The notes: generated from the sequence alone by a model not told the origin. DNA of 64,000 bases from Epiperipatus broadwayi (GCA_028023455.1 JAQFVV010012435.1:682001-746000), one strand, 5' to 3'; shown: positions 12,787-24,569, numbered from the stretch's first letter. A program made the numbers and translations.

Positions 12787-13140
12787 GATCCCATCTGCCC
12801 ACTCTGTCATAAAGAAGATGAAACTTTAGATCATCTCATTCACTCATGCTCTGGTCTTTGAGATATAAGGAAAACTATCTATGATGTTGTCAATTCTGAC
12901 TTTTACCTACTTACCTCTATTAAAAATTGTATCAAATCCATATTGTTTGCCAACATCAGACTATCCATCTTCCTTACTTATACACTTTGGACTGCAAGAT
13001 GTAAGAAGGTCTTTACCTCTTCTTCCATCCAAGATGATAAATATCGCTTTGGAAAGTTGAAAAAAATTAAGAAGGATGAAACACTTGCTCCTATTACAAC
13101 ATGCAGGAATACATGGAGCTTGTTCAATATCAAAAAATAA
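12787..13140 (+). pseudogene. Decayed LINE C-terminus with zinc motif
   Basis: The frame from 12787 reads DPICPLCHKEDETLDHLIHSC, the C-x2-C...H-x4-C motif found after the reverse transcriptase in several LINE clades. It then meets one TGA (12859-12861) and continues open to 13140. The downstream LTYTLWTARCKKVF corresponds to LLHALWITRCQHTF in the copy at 18733-19351, so both come from the same LINE family. Only the last 110-120 codons are seen, and the reverse transcriptase is missing. Sequence just downstream may be its 3' untranslated region. Confidence 0.65.
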
Positions 13141-13892
13141 GGAAAGGGAATACTTGTACCAACTCATATGGAATCAACTCCACAGCTTCATAATGTCATT
13201 GATTGATCTGATCATCCCAGATAATCAATCAATACCTTAGCTGGTCTTGCAAAACCAAATACTTATCAATAAATTAGAACATATAGAGTTAAGCTCATGT
13301 CTACCTCCACCTGATGAACATAGTTCTTGATGAATAGTACTGACAGTTTTGCCTCAAATCATCATTTAATTTGAACTCCCAATATTCTCTAGGCTACCCA
13401 TCCACCTCTAGAGGATAGTTATCAGCTCTACCATCTATTGTGGTAGGTCAAATCCCAGGCTAAATCAGGAATGATTCAAAACTAGGATTATATTAACTTC
13501 CCAGATCATGTTCTGGACCTTAATAGTGAACTGCACAAATTAACCAGGCACTAAGAGTATTTGGTCTTGACATATGGTAAGAGTCACCATCAGGAAGATT
13601 TTGGTACTTTTTGTTGTCAATCAGAGTGGTGTTGATTGGCAAAGGTTAAATTATTACAATATGCATTATGCCATCTTCACGATTTCACTGACTAATAATT
13701 GTCATATTAATCATTCACACAATCATGCTTCTTAATTTTCAGTTTATTTTACAAAAAATAATTTCAATATATGTTCACTAATATTTTATGCTTTCTATTG
13801 TATATAATAAAATTATTTTGAAAAAAGAAAGATGTATCATATTGAATTCATTCTTGACATAGTTTTATTTCAAATATAACTTGATTAATTCA
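13141..13892. other. Possible LINE 3' UTR and spacer
   Basis: Less AT-rich than its surroundings up to about 13650, consistent with the 3' untranslated region of the LINE fragment upstream. No open reading frame with a recognisable product. Confidence 0.3.
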
Positions 13893-14282
13893 ACCCAGTG
13901 CATGCATAAAATCCCTTTCTATTGCTTGCTCATTCAATATCCTGAGACTAGTTTTAGCTTTCATTAGTGAATCTTGGATCTGAGAGAACTGCACCTAAAT
14001 CTTAGGGTCTAATATGAGCCCATAGTAACTCCCTGTTTGTATTTAGTTAAATATAAAGCTGTGAGACCAAGATAAAAATACACTAATGTTTTTAATCCAA
14101 GATCATTTGCTTATATTCAGTATTTATTCATTTTAGTGTCTTTGTTTTTTTTAAAAACCACAGTCACCATCATCACAGTATTGGTATAAAACCATTAAAC
14201 ATCACATTATCACCATTTTCTATGCTTATGTTTTAACAGCGTATGTAAGCATAGGAAATGGTGATCATATAATGTTTTAGTG
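13893..14282. mobile_element. Family A copy A3
   Basis: The left part is a minus-sense unit that includes a decayed hammerhead (about 13933-13978). It then carries the internal segment also seen at 39300-39500, and the block CCATTAAACATCACATTATC. It ends in a short inverted copy, AAATGGTGATCATATAATG. It shows that the internal sequence of the unit joins directly to the CATGATCACC end, as in copy A10. No clear target duplication. Confidence 0.65.
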
Positions 14283-14649
14283 AAGATATTATGATGTTTG
14301 CACACAGAAAATTAGTTAATCATTGATTCACAGATCTTTAGTTTTAGTATCTATTACTGTACCACTATACTAAATCACAAAGAGTAATTCAAGATATTCA
14401 TCACTAACAAATAACTATATATGCAGATTATTCTATATCGTTATTTGTTTGAGATTCAATCATCAATAAAATCTTTTTTGATCATTTTTTCCTATTCAAA
14501 TACTTGAGACATAAATATATGATATAAAATCAAGTGAACAAAAATATTCTTATTTATATTACATATGTGTTTACTAAATTAAAAAATACAATGATATAAT
14601 CCTAGTTAAGACTCAATTTCACATATATTTTTAAAATTCATAGTAGTAG

Positions 14650-15308
14650 CTTTCTCTGTACAATATTGCCACCTAGTGAAAACCATAGTAATCAATGGAT
14701 GTTAGAAAGTTTTATGCATATATCTAGTACCTACTCATTCAATATCCCTAGATTAGTTTCTAACATATGCCTCTCATCAGTTAGGTGCCTTTAATATGAA
14801 AGCACTGCACTGAGATATTTAGATCTAATGCAATCCCCCACCAGCCATCTTTTATTTTTTTAATTAACGGTAAAGCTTTGAGCCTAATTTGAAAAATACA
14901 ATAATGTTTTTAATCTAAGCTAATTTATTTGTACAGTCATACAGATATTGAATTGGGATTATACAAATAAATTTACTTCGATTGAAAACATTATTGTGTT
15001 TTCAGTTTCGTCTTACTGCTTTATAATTAATTTAAAAGATATAAGGTGATTGCTGGAGAGATGCATTAGAACTTAAGTTATAGGTCCAGTGCTTTCAGAT
15101 CCAAAGCTCCTAACTGATGAAACCTATATTCCCAAAACCAGTCTGGAGATATTGGATAATTAGGCACTAGATAAGGTTGTTGATGCATTAAACTTTTAGC
15201 ATACATTGGTTTCTATAGTTGGCACTAGGTGGCAATACAGTATGGAGAAAGTTACAATTGTATTAACAGATTGTGTAAGCACAAAAAATAATGATCATGT
15301 GATATGTT
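14650..15308. mobile_element. Family A 660-bp palindrome A4
   Basis: The whole segment is an inverted dimer centred near 14965. The left arm is minus-sense (AATCAATGGATGTTAG... to the central AATAATGTTTTTAATC) and the right arm plus-sense (ACATTATTGTGTTTTCAG... to AATGATCATGTGATATG). Both arms carry the family hammerhead in a mutated state: 14738-14793 minus and 15100-15156 plus. In the right arm the outer stem I (TCCAA with TTGGA) and the CTGATGA core survive but the inner helix has mismatches. An older copy than A2 or A5. Confidence 0.7.
15100..15156 (+). ncRNA. Decayed hammerhead ribozyme, family A4
   Basis: CTGATGA is intact, followed by a disrupted stem II, AAAAC in place of GAAAC, CA as the stem III loop, and GTC. 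The outer stem I helix TCCAA/TTGGA is preserved. The inner helix has two mismatches, so it is probably inactive. Confidence 0.45.
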
Positions 15309-15364
15309 TGAAATTGTTATTCATTGAGCATAAATATTTTTCAATATATTACATCACTATATTT

Positions 15365-15847
15365 AAAAGTTGTAATTATAAATTTATTCAACGCACATTG
15401 ATTACGTAAGTAATATTTATTAAGACAATAAACCTAAAGCATGTGTGGTTGAAAATGTGGAGGTAGGGACCTCTACAGGTCTTAACCTAAAGCTTATGCA
15501 TTGGAAGAAGGAAACCCTTCTTTACTTCAATCTAGTTTTCTATATAAATAGTTGAAGCTGAAGCGGTTAGATCTGAGAGTGTGAAGCTATTCAATACTTC
15601 ACTGATTAAGTCCACAATTCCAATTATACATTGGTACTCATGAAATCTTTCGATTTACAATGAGTCAATGGAAAGAAAGATCTTATAGTTAGAAGTCTAT
15701 TATGATAATTTAAAGTTGTAATTATAAATTTATTAAACGCACATTGATTAAGTAAGTAATATTTACTAAGGCAATAAACCTAAAGCATGTGCAGTTGAAA
15801 ATGTGAAGTAGGGACCTCTACAGGTCTTAACTACAAGCTTATGCATT
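15365..15847. repeat. Pair of ~137-bp direct repeats 347 bp apart
   Basis: Segments 15365-15502 and 15712-15847 are close copies. Both begin AAAGTTGTAATTATAAATT and contain CAATAAACCTAAAGCATGTG and GGGACCTCTACAGGTCTTAA. The 210-bp spacer is unrelated. This could be a partial tandem duplication or a terminal-repeat pair of a short element. No coding sequence is present. Confidence 0.6.
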
Positions 15848-16639
15848 CTCAATAATTGAAATAAATTAAGCACTTAATTAGTTCAAAATAATCTTTCTAG
15901 TTAGTTGAAGTAGGTAACAATTTTTGCATGTAGTTTATACTTTAAAAATTTAGACTTTTTGTAAAACTAATAGTAAATATGGATCTATTATATGAACATT
16001 TTTAAGAGTTTGTATATACAAAATTATTAAATTATAACTATAGATATTCTAATATGCCTATATTATAATGAAATTTAAATATGGTCAACACATTTTATAA
16101 ATAGTCTGTGGAAGGGCAAAAACTTCATTATAGTCTCTCATAAATAAAAGTAAACAGTGTATTATGGATCTTGACAATTTTGGAATTGTTTGAGTTTGAG
16201 TTTTGCACTTTAGATAGAAATAGCTAGATCTTCAATTACTGATCAAAAATGGATTATTAATTGAAGTAGATATGGGCTGACCTCATAAAATATAATTTTA
16301 AGTCTATTGAAAACCTATTTAAATGTACTTGATTCAGGTTTAAATTTAGATTGAAGGGATGGCAGATTGAGGATGCATTACTTGAGAGGAAAATAAAAAA
16401 ATCCATTGTAATAATACAATTTGAATATACAATTCTATAATACTAATTTCTGGTGAATATTTACTACATTGTTAGATATCTTAGATTTATATGCTTATTG
16501 TGCTGTTGGAGCTGATAGAAAATATGGAATTTGTTTTTTAATATATTAAAATACATTACACAATGTTAAACTTTTATATCATTAGTTGTTGCATGGTTTT
16601 TTTCTCAAATATATTGAATATATTTCAAAATATCCATTA
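15848..16639. other. AT-rich spacer
   Basis: Nothing recognised. Confidence 0.45.
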
Positions 16640-16816
16640 ATTTTGTTCCAAAGGGAGCTCAACCACAGGTTTGAGCCCTCCAAGGCTGATATTTTATGTA
16701 TGGAAAGAAACAATATCAAGAGGATGGTTAAGGAAGCTTGTTTCATCACCAGCAATGCCAAATCAATAAACAGAAGAGACACTTGTTTCACCAGTTCTAA
16801 AAAATGGATGATATAG
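16640..16816 (+). pseudogene. Penelope-like element GIY-YIG endonuclease C-terminus
   Basis: The translated stretch includes ELNHRFEPSKADILCMERN, then a KR-x-VKEA block and the INRRDT segment. This pattern matches the C-terminal half of the GIY-YIG endonuclease of Penelope-like elements: His near the start, F/W-x-(x)-A-x-ILC, N-x2-KR-x2-KEA with the catalytic Glu, then an Asn-rich I-N-R end. It ends at a TAG after KKWMI. The upstream reverse transcriptase and the GIY and YIG strands are absent. This is the only direct trace of Penelope-like coding sequence in the window and matters as a possible source of the machinery for the ribozyme-bearing repeats. Assignment is by motif pattern only. Confidence 0.55.
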
Positions 16817-17777
16817 GAGGCAATTTGCATACATTTGCATATAACTAATAATCTGAAAAGACTATGAATATGGAGCAACAAGCTCTGAAAACACTAAGTC
16901 TGTAAATCAGAATATATATACAAAAGCCTACAAATTATTACATAAAAAGTTTCACTGCAACGCATCAGCATATTATTAATACTCAATACATTATTTTGAG
17001 AGCTCACATGGGAAATATTAAATGCAAGTGCTCTTTGAAATTTTTTTTTAATACTTATTTTGAACCGGTCTTTAACTGAATTAATAATAATTATTATAAG
17101 ATTAATTTCTTGAATAGTCATGTGATTTTCAAACACCCTCATGGCCAATTGTGAATTTAATTCTTATTCAATTATTTGTTGCTATTTGCTATTTTTCTGT
17201 CTATTTTATTTTCTAATGAAAAAAATTTTTATATTTGAAAAATTTTGCTTAAAACATGAATTAAAAAAAATAACTTTGCAAATTTAAAAATGAACAGTAA
17301 ACAAAAGAAAATTATCACAACAAAAGGTGTCATTTTAGCCTGTAAACAAAAAATAAACATGCACTTTTATGAAAAAATGTTTCTTCTCTATTAAAACTGA
17401 ATATTTAAGGCAATAAAAGACAAGGTAAAGTAATGAAAATATACAGAAATATAAAAAATAATAAAAAAAATTACTAATAGTATGTGGTTTTAATAAATAA
17501 GTTACTATCTGTATTTGGTTGGAAACAGTGTTTTTAATTGACTAGTTTTTTACTAAAATCTAATTAATCAAAAATACATCATATAGTTTTAAAAAACAAA
17601 TATTTAATAAATTTTCAAAAAAAATAATAATAAATAAACAATTGAATAAAATTATATATAAATTCATTTTCTCTGTTACTAGATTTTTATATGATATGCT
17701 GCTACATTATTGCACAAGTGTCTTTTTTTTTTTGCAATAAAAACTCATCTCTTGAATTGTAACTGTAGATGTTCATG
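16817..17777. other. AT-rich spacer
   Basis: No gene recognised. Confidence 0.45.
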
Positions 17778-18182
17778 TCTAGAGAATATAACATGATCAC
17801 CACCTCCTATGCCAGCACATTACTGTTATTAAAACAGGCAAAACTCTTCATACAGTAGTGCCACTCAGTGCCAACCAGAGTAATCAATGGGTGCCAGAAG
17901 GCTTTATTGTGTTTTCAATTTTATTCTCTTATAGTTAAGTAGGATAAAAAGTGACTGCTGGAGGGTTGCATTAGATCCTAAAATTTGGGTACAGTGCTCT
18001 CAGATCCATATCTCCTCACTGATGAAGGCTACAAACCAGAAACTAGTCTGGGAATATTGGATGAGTGGCCACTAGACAGGGATTTTATGCACAAGACTTC
18101 TGGCATCCATTGATTACTCTGGTTGGCACTGAATGGCACTACTGTATGAAGAGTTTGTCTGTTTTAATTTCTAGAGAATATA
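17778..18182. mobile_element. Family A copy A5 with exact 13-bp target duplication
   Basis: The element 17791-18169 lies between two exact copies of TCTAGAGAATATA (17778-17790 and 18170-18182). The left arm is short and minus-sense (ACATGATCACC to CCAGAAGGCT). The right arm is plus-sense and runs from TTATTGTGTTTTCAATTTTA through an intact hammerhead (18005-18061) to the end TTTGTCTGTTTTAATT. The arms differ in length, so the joint of the inverted dimer is not at a fixed position in the unit. Confidence 0.85.
18005..18061 (+). ncRNA. Type I hammerhead ribozyme, family A5
   Basis: Core CTGATGA at 18019-18025; stem II shortened to GG/CC with a seven-base loop; then GAAAC-TA-GTC with predicted cleavage after C18048. 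Outer stem I pairs TCCA with TGGA. The inner helix TCCTCA/TGGGAA has one mismatch. All conserved core residues (CUGA-N-GA, GAA, A-U at the base of stem III, C17) are present. Confidence 0.72.
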
Positions 18183-18714
18183 GTTGGAGCAAAGGTCTTA
18201 AATAATTTCTAAATTCAAAAATTACTCATAGCCTTTTTAAATTCAACTCCTGCAATCACAATAAGAATCAATACAATTTAGGATTGCAGATAGTAAAAAC
18301 GTTAACAGATCTATTCATTTATTTTGATATAATATGCTACTGAAAGTCAATAATGGAACTTTTAGCTGTAACTCTATCATTTCTCCATAGTGCTAATTGA
18401 CCCAAGACTTCATTAAAAGTACAACATAACATAAAAATCTTCAGTAAAATTAATTTTCATACTTTTTAAAATTTAGAATCATGAAAAAACAATTAAATGA
18501 CTTGCAATGCAATTTAGATTTTTATTGCAAATATTTATAATTTTTATTACATTTATATATTAATATTTTTTGTTATTATTATGGACATATAGTCTGAAAG
18601 AATTGCGAGATATTTTTTTCAATTTCTCACAAAGATAAATAAAAATTGGTTTATTTTATATCTTAGTTAAATCTATATTATTTTGTCAGTAAATCCCCTT
18701 CCTTTTTTTGCTTC
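18183..18714. other. AT-rich spacer
   Basis: No gene recognised. Confidence 0.45.
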
Positions 18715-19369
18715 AGAAGTACAACAGTAATTAAGTCAAGATACTGGTGGATAGGACCAAAGCTGGCCGATTTTATAATCAAGTTTAGCTTGTCCTCCTT
18801 GCCCACCAGTCACTTTTTGGTGATGCAAAGAGGATTTCGTCAATTAAGCCCCATGTGTAAACTCTGCAATATGCATGAAGAAACACTGGAGCACATCTTC
18901 TATGCCTGCTCATACCTGAGTTGCACTAGAAACAAAATTATCGCAAGCATTTCCTCTGGCTGTGGCAATGTCCTGTCAATTGATCGGGTAATTAAAGAAG
19001 GCAACTATGCAACTATCAGGCTAGTGGCATGCCTACTACATGCCTTATGGATCACCAGGTGCCAGCATACCTTCAGACAAGGATATAGTGATCCTTGGAG
19101 AACTTTTAAAACAATAATAATAAGCATGAAGAACAGAGATCGACTCCTTGTGCCAGAGCGTCTCTTTGTAGACACATGGGCACAGATTATCATTTGTGAC
19201 GATGAGACGACATCTCAGATTACTGCAGTTAAATGTTATGACAATACCACACAGATTGGTTGCAAAACTTTGAACTTTTATATGAAACTATTATAATTAT
19301 CAAATGTAGCTACCTGACACTGTAAATTTTTTCTTAATAAAAAAAAAAAAAAGAAGTACAACAGTAATT
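18715..19369 (+). mobile_element. 5'-truncated LINE insertion with poly(A) and 18-bp target duplication
   Basis: The insertion 18733-19351 ends in an A-rich tail (AATAA then a run of A) and lies between two exact copies of AGAAGTACAACAGTAATT (18715-18732 and 19352-19369). That is the signature of target-primed reverse transcription with severe 5' truncation. It contains the last 180 or so codons of a LINE protein. The intact target duplication implies a fairly recent event. Confidence 0.85.
18733..19296 (+). pseudogene. LINE ORF2 C-terminus with C-x2-C...H-x4-C zinc motif
   Basis: The frame is open from the insertion point (18733) to the stop at 19296. It begins KSRYWWIGPKLADFIIKFSL, then LPTSHFLV, then CKLCNMHEETLEHIFYAC, the zinc-finger-like motif found downstream of the reverse transcriptase in many LINE proteins. 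The W-x-G-x-L-x-D-x-I-x-KF segment and the LPT box fit the same domain. There is no natural start codon; the protein is the truncated tail of a larger one. It is the same family as the fragment at 12787-13140, but without an internal stop. Confidence 0.75.
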
Positions 19370-21354
19370 TTCCACCAGTTATAATAGTATTAAATATTCT
19401 CCCTATAAGGTGTAATTTTATTTTTAAAAAATATTTAATTTAAAGAATAACTAAATATTAGAACTTGAAAGGAGATCTTACATAAACTGCTCAGAAGTAA
19501 ATCAGAAATAACGAAAAAAAAAAGTTTTTTTTATTTATTTAAAGAGAAACTTTATCATGTTATGAATGCATTTATTTGTTTCCTTATTTTTATTCTTTAA
19601 CAAATTATTATTTTTAGAAATTCTAAAATTAAACTTAATATATGTGATTTTTTTAAATTTTATTTCATTAATTAAACTTGTTTATTTTGCAAACTAGAAT
19701 AAATGTAACTTATTAACCTCCGGAGATGTTGGTTGATCTAAAGATATAATCTTTTTTTTTCTTAAACATTCTTACATATATCTGATGCATACATTTAAGA
19801 TCATGATTAGCTTTGCATTTATATGCGATTAATATTAAACCATAATATGTAAGCCATCAGTTTGCTATAATATGTTATGGTTAATTGTATCTGAGAGGTT
19901 ACGCGTCTTCCAAAGTTAGTGTTGTTGTAGTTATGAAAATAATTTCTAGATTGAAACTGAAAATAAATTTAAAATATGTATTTTATTATATACATATAAT
20001 ATAGGTAAATTTGCGGTATACAAATGATCGCTACAGCATTTTTTTTACAGCGACCTCTATATTTTTATAATTAACAATTTCTAGATTGTAATTGAAAATA
20101 TATTTTTAAAAATCGTGTGTTTTATTACATAAATATGATAAACATAAATTTTCAGACAGCCTTTTTTTTTTTTTTGCACATTTTAATATATATAATCTCC
20201 AGTGCAATTTTTTTGACCGTGACCTCTACACAGTTAAAAGTTTACAATTTAAATATATAACGCATACATATGTTTACATAAACAAATATAATTATATATT
20301 ATTGACAAAAGTTATATTGGATGTGATTAAAATATGGTGTGGCATTAATATAGGACAAATAAATATAAAACATTTAGATAAAAATTAGAAGGAGAGGAAA
20401 TTAATTAGTACATAAGTTATTGAATAGATTTGTAAATATATTATGAAATAATTAAATAAAATAAGGTCAAAAACTGCATCTCATAATTATTCCTATCAGG
20501 TTTTGTTTATTTCTCTAATATAACAGTTTTGATCTTTAACATTTATTTCTTTATTAAATGCTTATTCTTGTTGTCAATCTTCCAGAACTCTCCCACTGAG
20601 TGATTCACGTTGTTTTATAGTTACAAAAATAAACATTTCAACGTTTCTTTTTATGATATCAATAAAGTTTTTAAAGTTTGTTTTATTAAATATACATAGG
20701 TTTACTTATGTTAACTATATTCATATTTTTTCATAAGTTTTTTTTTTTTTTAAATAATCACCTTTTTTTTTAAAAAAAAAAACTGATCAGTAAATGCATA
20801 TATTTTTTTTCACGCTTTTATTTAAATAACCAGTGTTTTTTTTTTTTTTTTTAATAATCAATAAATTTGTAGATTTAACAGATAGAAATAATCAAATTAA
20901 CAGCTGCTCAAAAATCGTGGGACGTTTGGCATAAGAGATGAGAGAATTGAGCTTGGATCCAATAATTTTTAGTTCTGGGATCCATACTCTGCTATCCTAT
21001 GCGGATTGACTTAATAAATATGTATATTAAAGTCATGAGTGAATATTATTACCGTATAGTGCCAAATCCTATTCCAATAGTTCTTCACAAAGAAATGGGG
21101 ATGAAAAGGCATTAATTACCAATTGCCAGATGGCAAAGATTTGAGAGTTTTTTAATCCTTGTTTTATTATCTGATAAAAAAACTTCTGGATTTCTTTTCA
21201 TTAACCAACATTATATGGATAACTGAATTGACTATTATCTGGCTATTTTCAAAAAAAATCGGAAGCCTAAAAAAGAAATTTGGAAATTATTTTCAAATAT
21301 TACCCGACTTGTATTTGAAATCAGATTATAAGTATGACAGATAAATACATTACT
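19370..21354. other. AT-rich spacer with homopolymer runs
   Basis: No gene recognised. There are several long T or A runs, clustered at 20738-20850, and one T run at 20162-20175. Confidence 0.5.
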
Positions 21355-21512
21355 AATATGATTACATGTGAGATGGATGAAATAAGATGCTGGGCTGATG
21401 TGGAAAAGAGAGGCTAGAGATTGAAGAAGATGCATTAAACTTGAAGAGAACTTTATCCTGCAATTGATCGATAATGATTGAAAATGATAATGATGAAGAT
21501 GATATAATGTGA
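21355..21512 (+). mobile_element. RTE LINE 3'-end fragment
   Basis: ATGTGAGATGGATGAAATAA, a Trp/Arg-rich tail (MWKREARD...RRCIKLEENFILQ) and the following ATTGATCGATAATGATTG with GATGA repeats match the 3' terminus of the better copy at 24570-25200. In-frame stops show it is dead, and it is truncated upstream. Confidence 0.7.
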
Positions 21513-21792
21513 CTATATATCCAGATGAGCATCATTTTTTCAATTCAAATTAGATTAATTAATTATCACATAATCAAAAATAAATCTTCACTCTATAATT
21601 TTTGGTCTCTGGTCTTTCTAATTAATATTCATCATGACTTCTATGAATGCATTAAACTTCATTTTGAGTGATGAATAATATTTAACAGAAAAGATTTTAC
21701 AAAAAAAAAAGTCCAGTTTACTAAAATAAAATAAAATCTGCATTTTGGGCAAATTTATTAAAAGCAAATTTACTTATTCTAAAAAAATGATA

Positions 21793-21997
21793 TATAACAA
21801 ATTTAAACAGGCAAAACTCTCCATACAGTAGTGGGTACTAGATGGTGATTTTATACACAAGCCTTCTGGCATCCACTGATCACTCTGGTTGGCACAGGGT
21901 GGCCCTACTGTATGGAGAGTTTTGTCTGTTTAGTAACAGTTATGTGCTAGCATTAATAGATTGTTATCATGTGATGTTTAGTGGTATAACAAATTTA
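21793..21997. mobile_element. Family A short foldback A6 with exact 13-bp target duplication
   Basis: The element 21806-21984 (179 bp) lies between two exact copies of TATAACAAATTTA (21793-21805 and 21985-21997). It begins AACAGGCAAAACTCTCCATA and ends TCATGTGATGTTTAGTGG. The arms pair as a foldback (CTCTCCATACAGTAGTG on the left, inverted near 21900-21925). The ribozyme region has been deleted. Confidence 0.85.
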
Positions 21998-22737
21998 CTT
22001 AACTTTTAGAAAATTTGGCAATATATATATTTCATATTCTATTTTTAGTAAAAAGACTGTAATCAAATAATTATTTGGTTTGTAGAACATCCAATGTTTG
22101 AAAAGCCAGAATATGTTGAATCTTGATCCAAGGATCTTTACTTTTCAAATCAGATCCCCTGCTATTATTTAAAATCTCACAAGGTTTTATTTAAAGAGAT
22201 ACAAGATGATTAGAGGTGAAATTAAAACAATTAAATAAAACATTATGAAGATGTAAAAGAAATATAATAACTCATTTATATCAAAATAATTAATTAGAAA
22301 AGAATTGTAACATATCATTTATTAGGAACAATAGGTACCGATCTAATGGGCTATCTACATTTCCATTTTTATCTTTTATTTTCTCTTTAAGCACTGCTTT
22401 GACATCATAAAATAATACTGGAATGACTAATTAATCATTTGAAGATTTCTTTAAAAAATGATTATAATAGTACCTAATTTATAAATTCAATATGTAATCT
22501 AAAACCTATTACAATTAGTTTTCATGAGATAGGGGTTTTATGGCAAAATTTTTAAATGTATTGTTTTAATTGCTAAAAAAAGAGATCAATTTCAAGGTTT
22601 CTTTGGATTTTTCATCATCGTATACCTAATATCCACTTACAAAATTGATTATTTTAGAATTTCAAAGTTCATTTGATTTGTAATTGACAGATTTCTTTTT
22701 GGACACTATTATATATTTAAACATTTATGTAATTTTT

Positions 22738-23133
22738 TCTTTCCTATTGGCTTTTTAAAAAGTAAGGAGAAAGAGGAAGTAAATGGTATTTGTGGTATTC
22801 CCTAACTAGATAACCAGTTTTGACTTGTAATGGACTAATTCGATTTGGATTATAATTTTGTCTTTAAAATTTTTTTAAAGTTCTTCTTTCTTATTGGCTT
22901 TTCAAAAAGTATACCTATTTCAAACACCTTCTTTTGATTGACAAATTTGGTTTTAAAAATTTGATGATTTTAAAAATTTGTAAATTTCTTCTTTCTTATT
23001 TGCATTTTAAAAAGTAAGAAGAGAATTGTGAAGTGTGTCTAATACCTAATTCAAACAATTTGAGTTTGGGACATTTTTTGGCTTGAAAAATTTGTCTTCT
23101 TCCTTATTGACTTTTTAAAAAGTGAGGGGAGAG
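22738..23133. repeat. Diverged tandem array, about 4 units of 105-145 bp
   Basis: The block CTTATTGGCTTTTTAAAAAG, with small changes, recurs at about 22738, 22884, 22987 and 23095. Each is preceded by T-rich sequence and in some units by GACAAATTTGGTTTTAAAAA. The self-complementary CTTTTTAAAAAG is the best-kept part. No coding sequence. Confidence 0.55.
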
Positions 23134-24569
23134 TGAGCAGCAAGGGGGTAATTGTATTGTGGATTTTAATGCAGTTCCATTTATTACAAATCCAATCAAA
23201 CACTCCAAATAAACATAAACTGGCTGTCTATGAAAAAAAGCTTAACACAAAAACTTTTTTATTAATTTGGATTTTTTTTGTTTTACATTAAAAAAACTAA
23301 AAAATAATACAACTATTTAAATAAAAAAACAAGATTACTGTTTTCCAAAACATTTAAAATCAACAATAAAATTTATTTTGAAACAATTTCTAACAAATTA
23401 AAAAATATATTTCCTGTAATATAGCAATAGGAAAATGTTGCTTCCTTTTGTTAATGTTTGACTTTTTTAAAATTCCCATTGAATTTATAAAAAATAAGTT
23501 TGCCAAAAAACAAATGAAAACTAGGAAATTTTAGGTTACATAGTAAATTTATAAATTTAGTCATGGTATAGAATTATTATGCCCCCCCCCTTACTTTTTA
23601 AAATAAGAAAGAAAACAAAAGAATAAGCCAAATTTTCAAACTGATTTTTTTTTCCATTTATAAATAAAACAATTCTTTAAAATTTATCTACATTTTTTAA
23701 ATTGCTTTTTTTGTTTCCTTCTATCCTCCCCCTTCCCCCAACATGATCTCTCTCTCTCTCTCTCTCACATCTCTACCACTGTTATCTTTAAACCCTATAA
23801 GAAATTGGAAAAAGAAATTTGCTAAGAAATTAAAGATCTATTATCAATGAAAACTAAGAGGTTTTAGATAAACAATGAATTTATTTAAAAAAATTAGTCA
23901 TAGTAGTATCACCACTAGGACAAATCATCATTTTTGCTACAATTTGTTGATTAACAGTGTTTAAAGTCTCAACCAGAGAACATTCAAATGTGGATAGCCA
24001 ATTAAATTGGAAATGGAACAATAATATAGGATCAACAAAATAAAATCTATTTTACACAATTTAACTGGCTAAAAAATTTTCACTATTAACTTACTTTAAC
24101 ATGAATTTTTTTATGGAGAATATTAATTATTTCATAACAGATAATAGAGTTTTTCTATTGATAGAAACCTTCAGCAGCAATAATCTCTATTATAGATTTT
24201 TAAAATCATAACAGACACAATTTTTCCTTTGTTTGTACCACAGTTTTAAAAATGATAAAATAATAAGTTATATATTGCATATGAATAAATAAAATTGAAA
24301 CAAATAAAGAATGCTTATATAAAAAACTAAGAGGTATATTTGATCTTTAATTAAAATTAAAGTCTAGATCTGGGACTAAAAATGTAATAATTTCTGAACT
24401 GCTAAAGAACGATTGTATTAAAAGATCTATAATAATAGTAAAAAAATCATTACATGAACATGGTTTAAACCATGCTTTTTGGAACCAAATTCTGTCTGTT
24501 ATATTGCAGTGCTGCCATCTATTGATTAATAAGTAAATACTGTCTGGTAGTTTAATGGATTTCCTCAAA
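23134..24569. other. AT-rich spacer with (TC)n
   Basis: No gene recognised. It holds a (TC)n tract (23747-23766) and a 9-base C run near 23582. Confidence 0.5.

Noticed and set aside
16582-16881. A 99-codon frame on the minus strand with membrane-like hydrophobicity
   Set aside because: It is the antisense shadow of the GIY-YIG remnant on the plus strand, which has the recognisable motifs.
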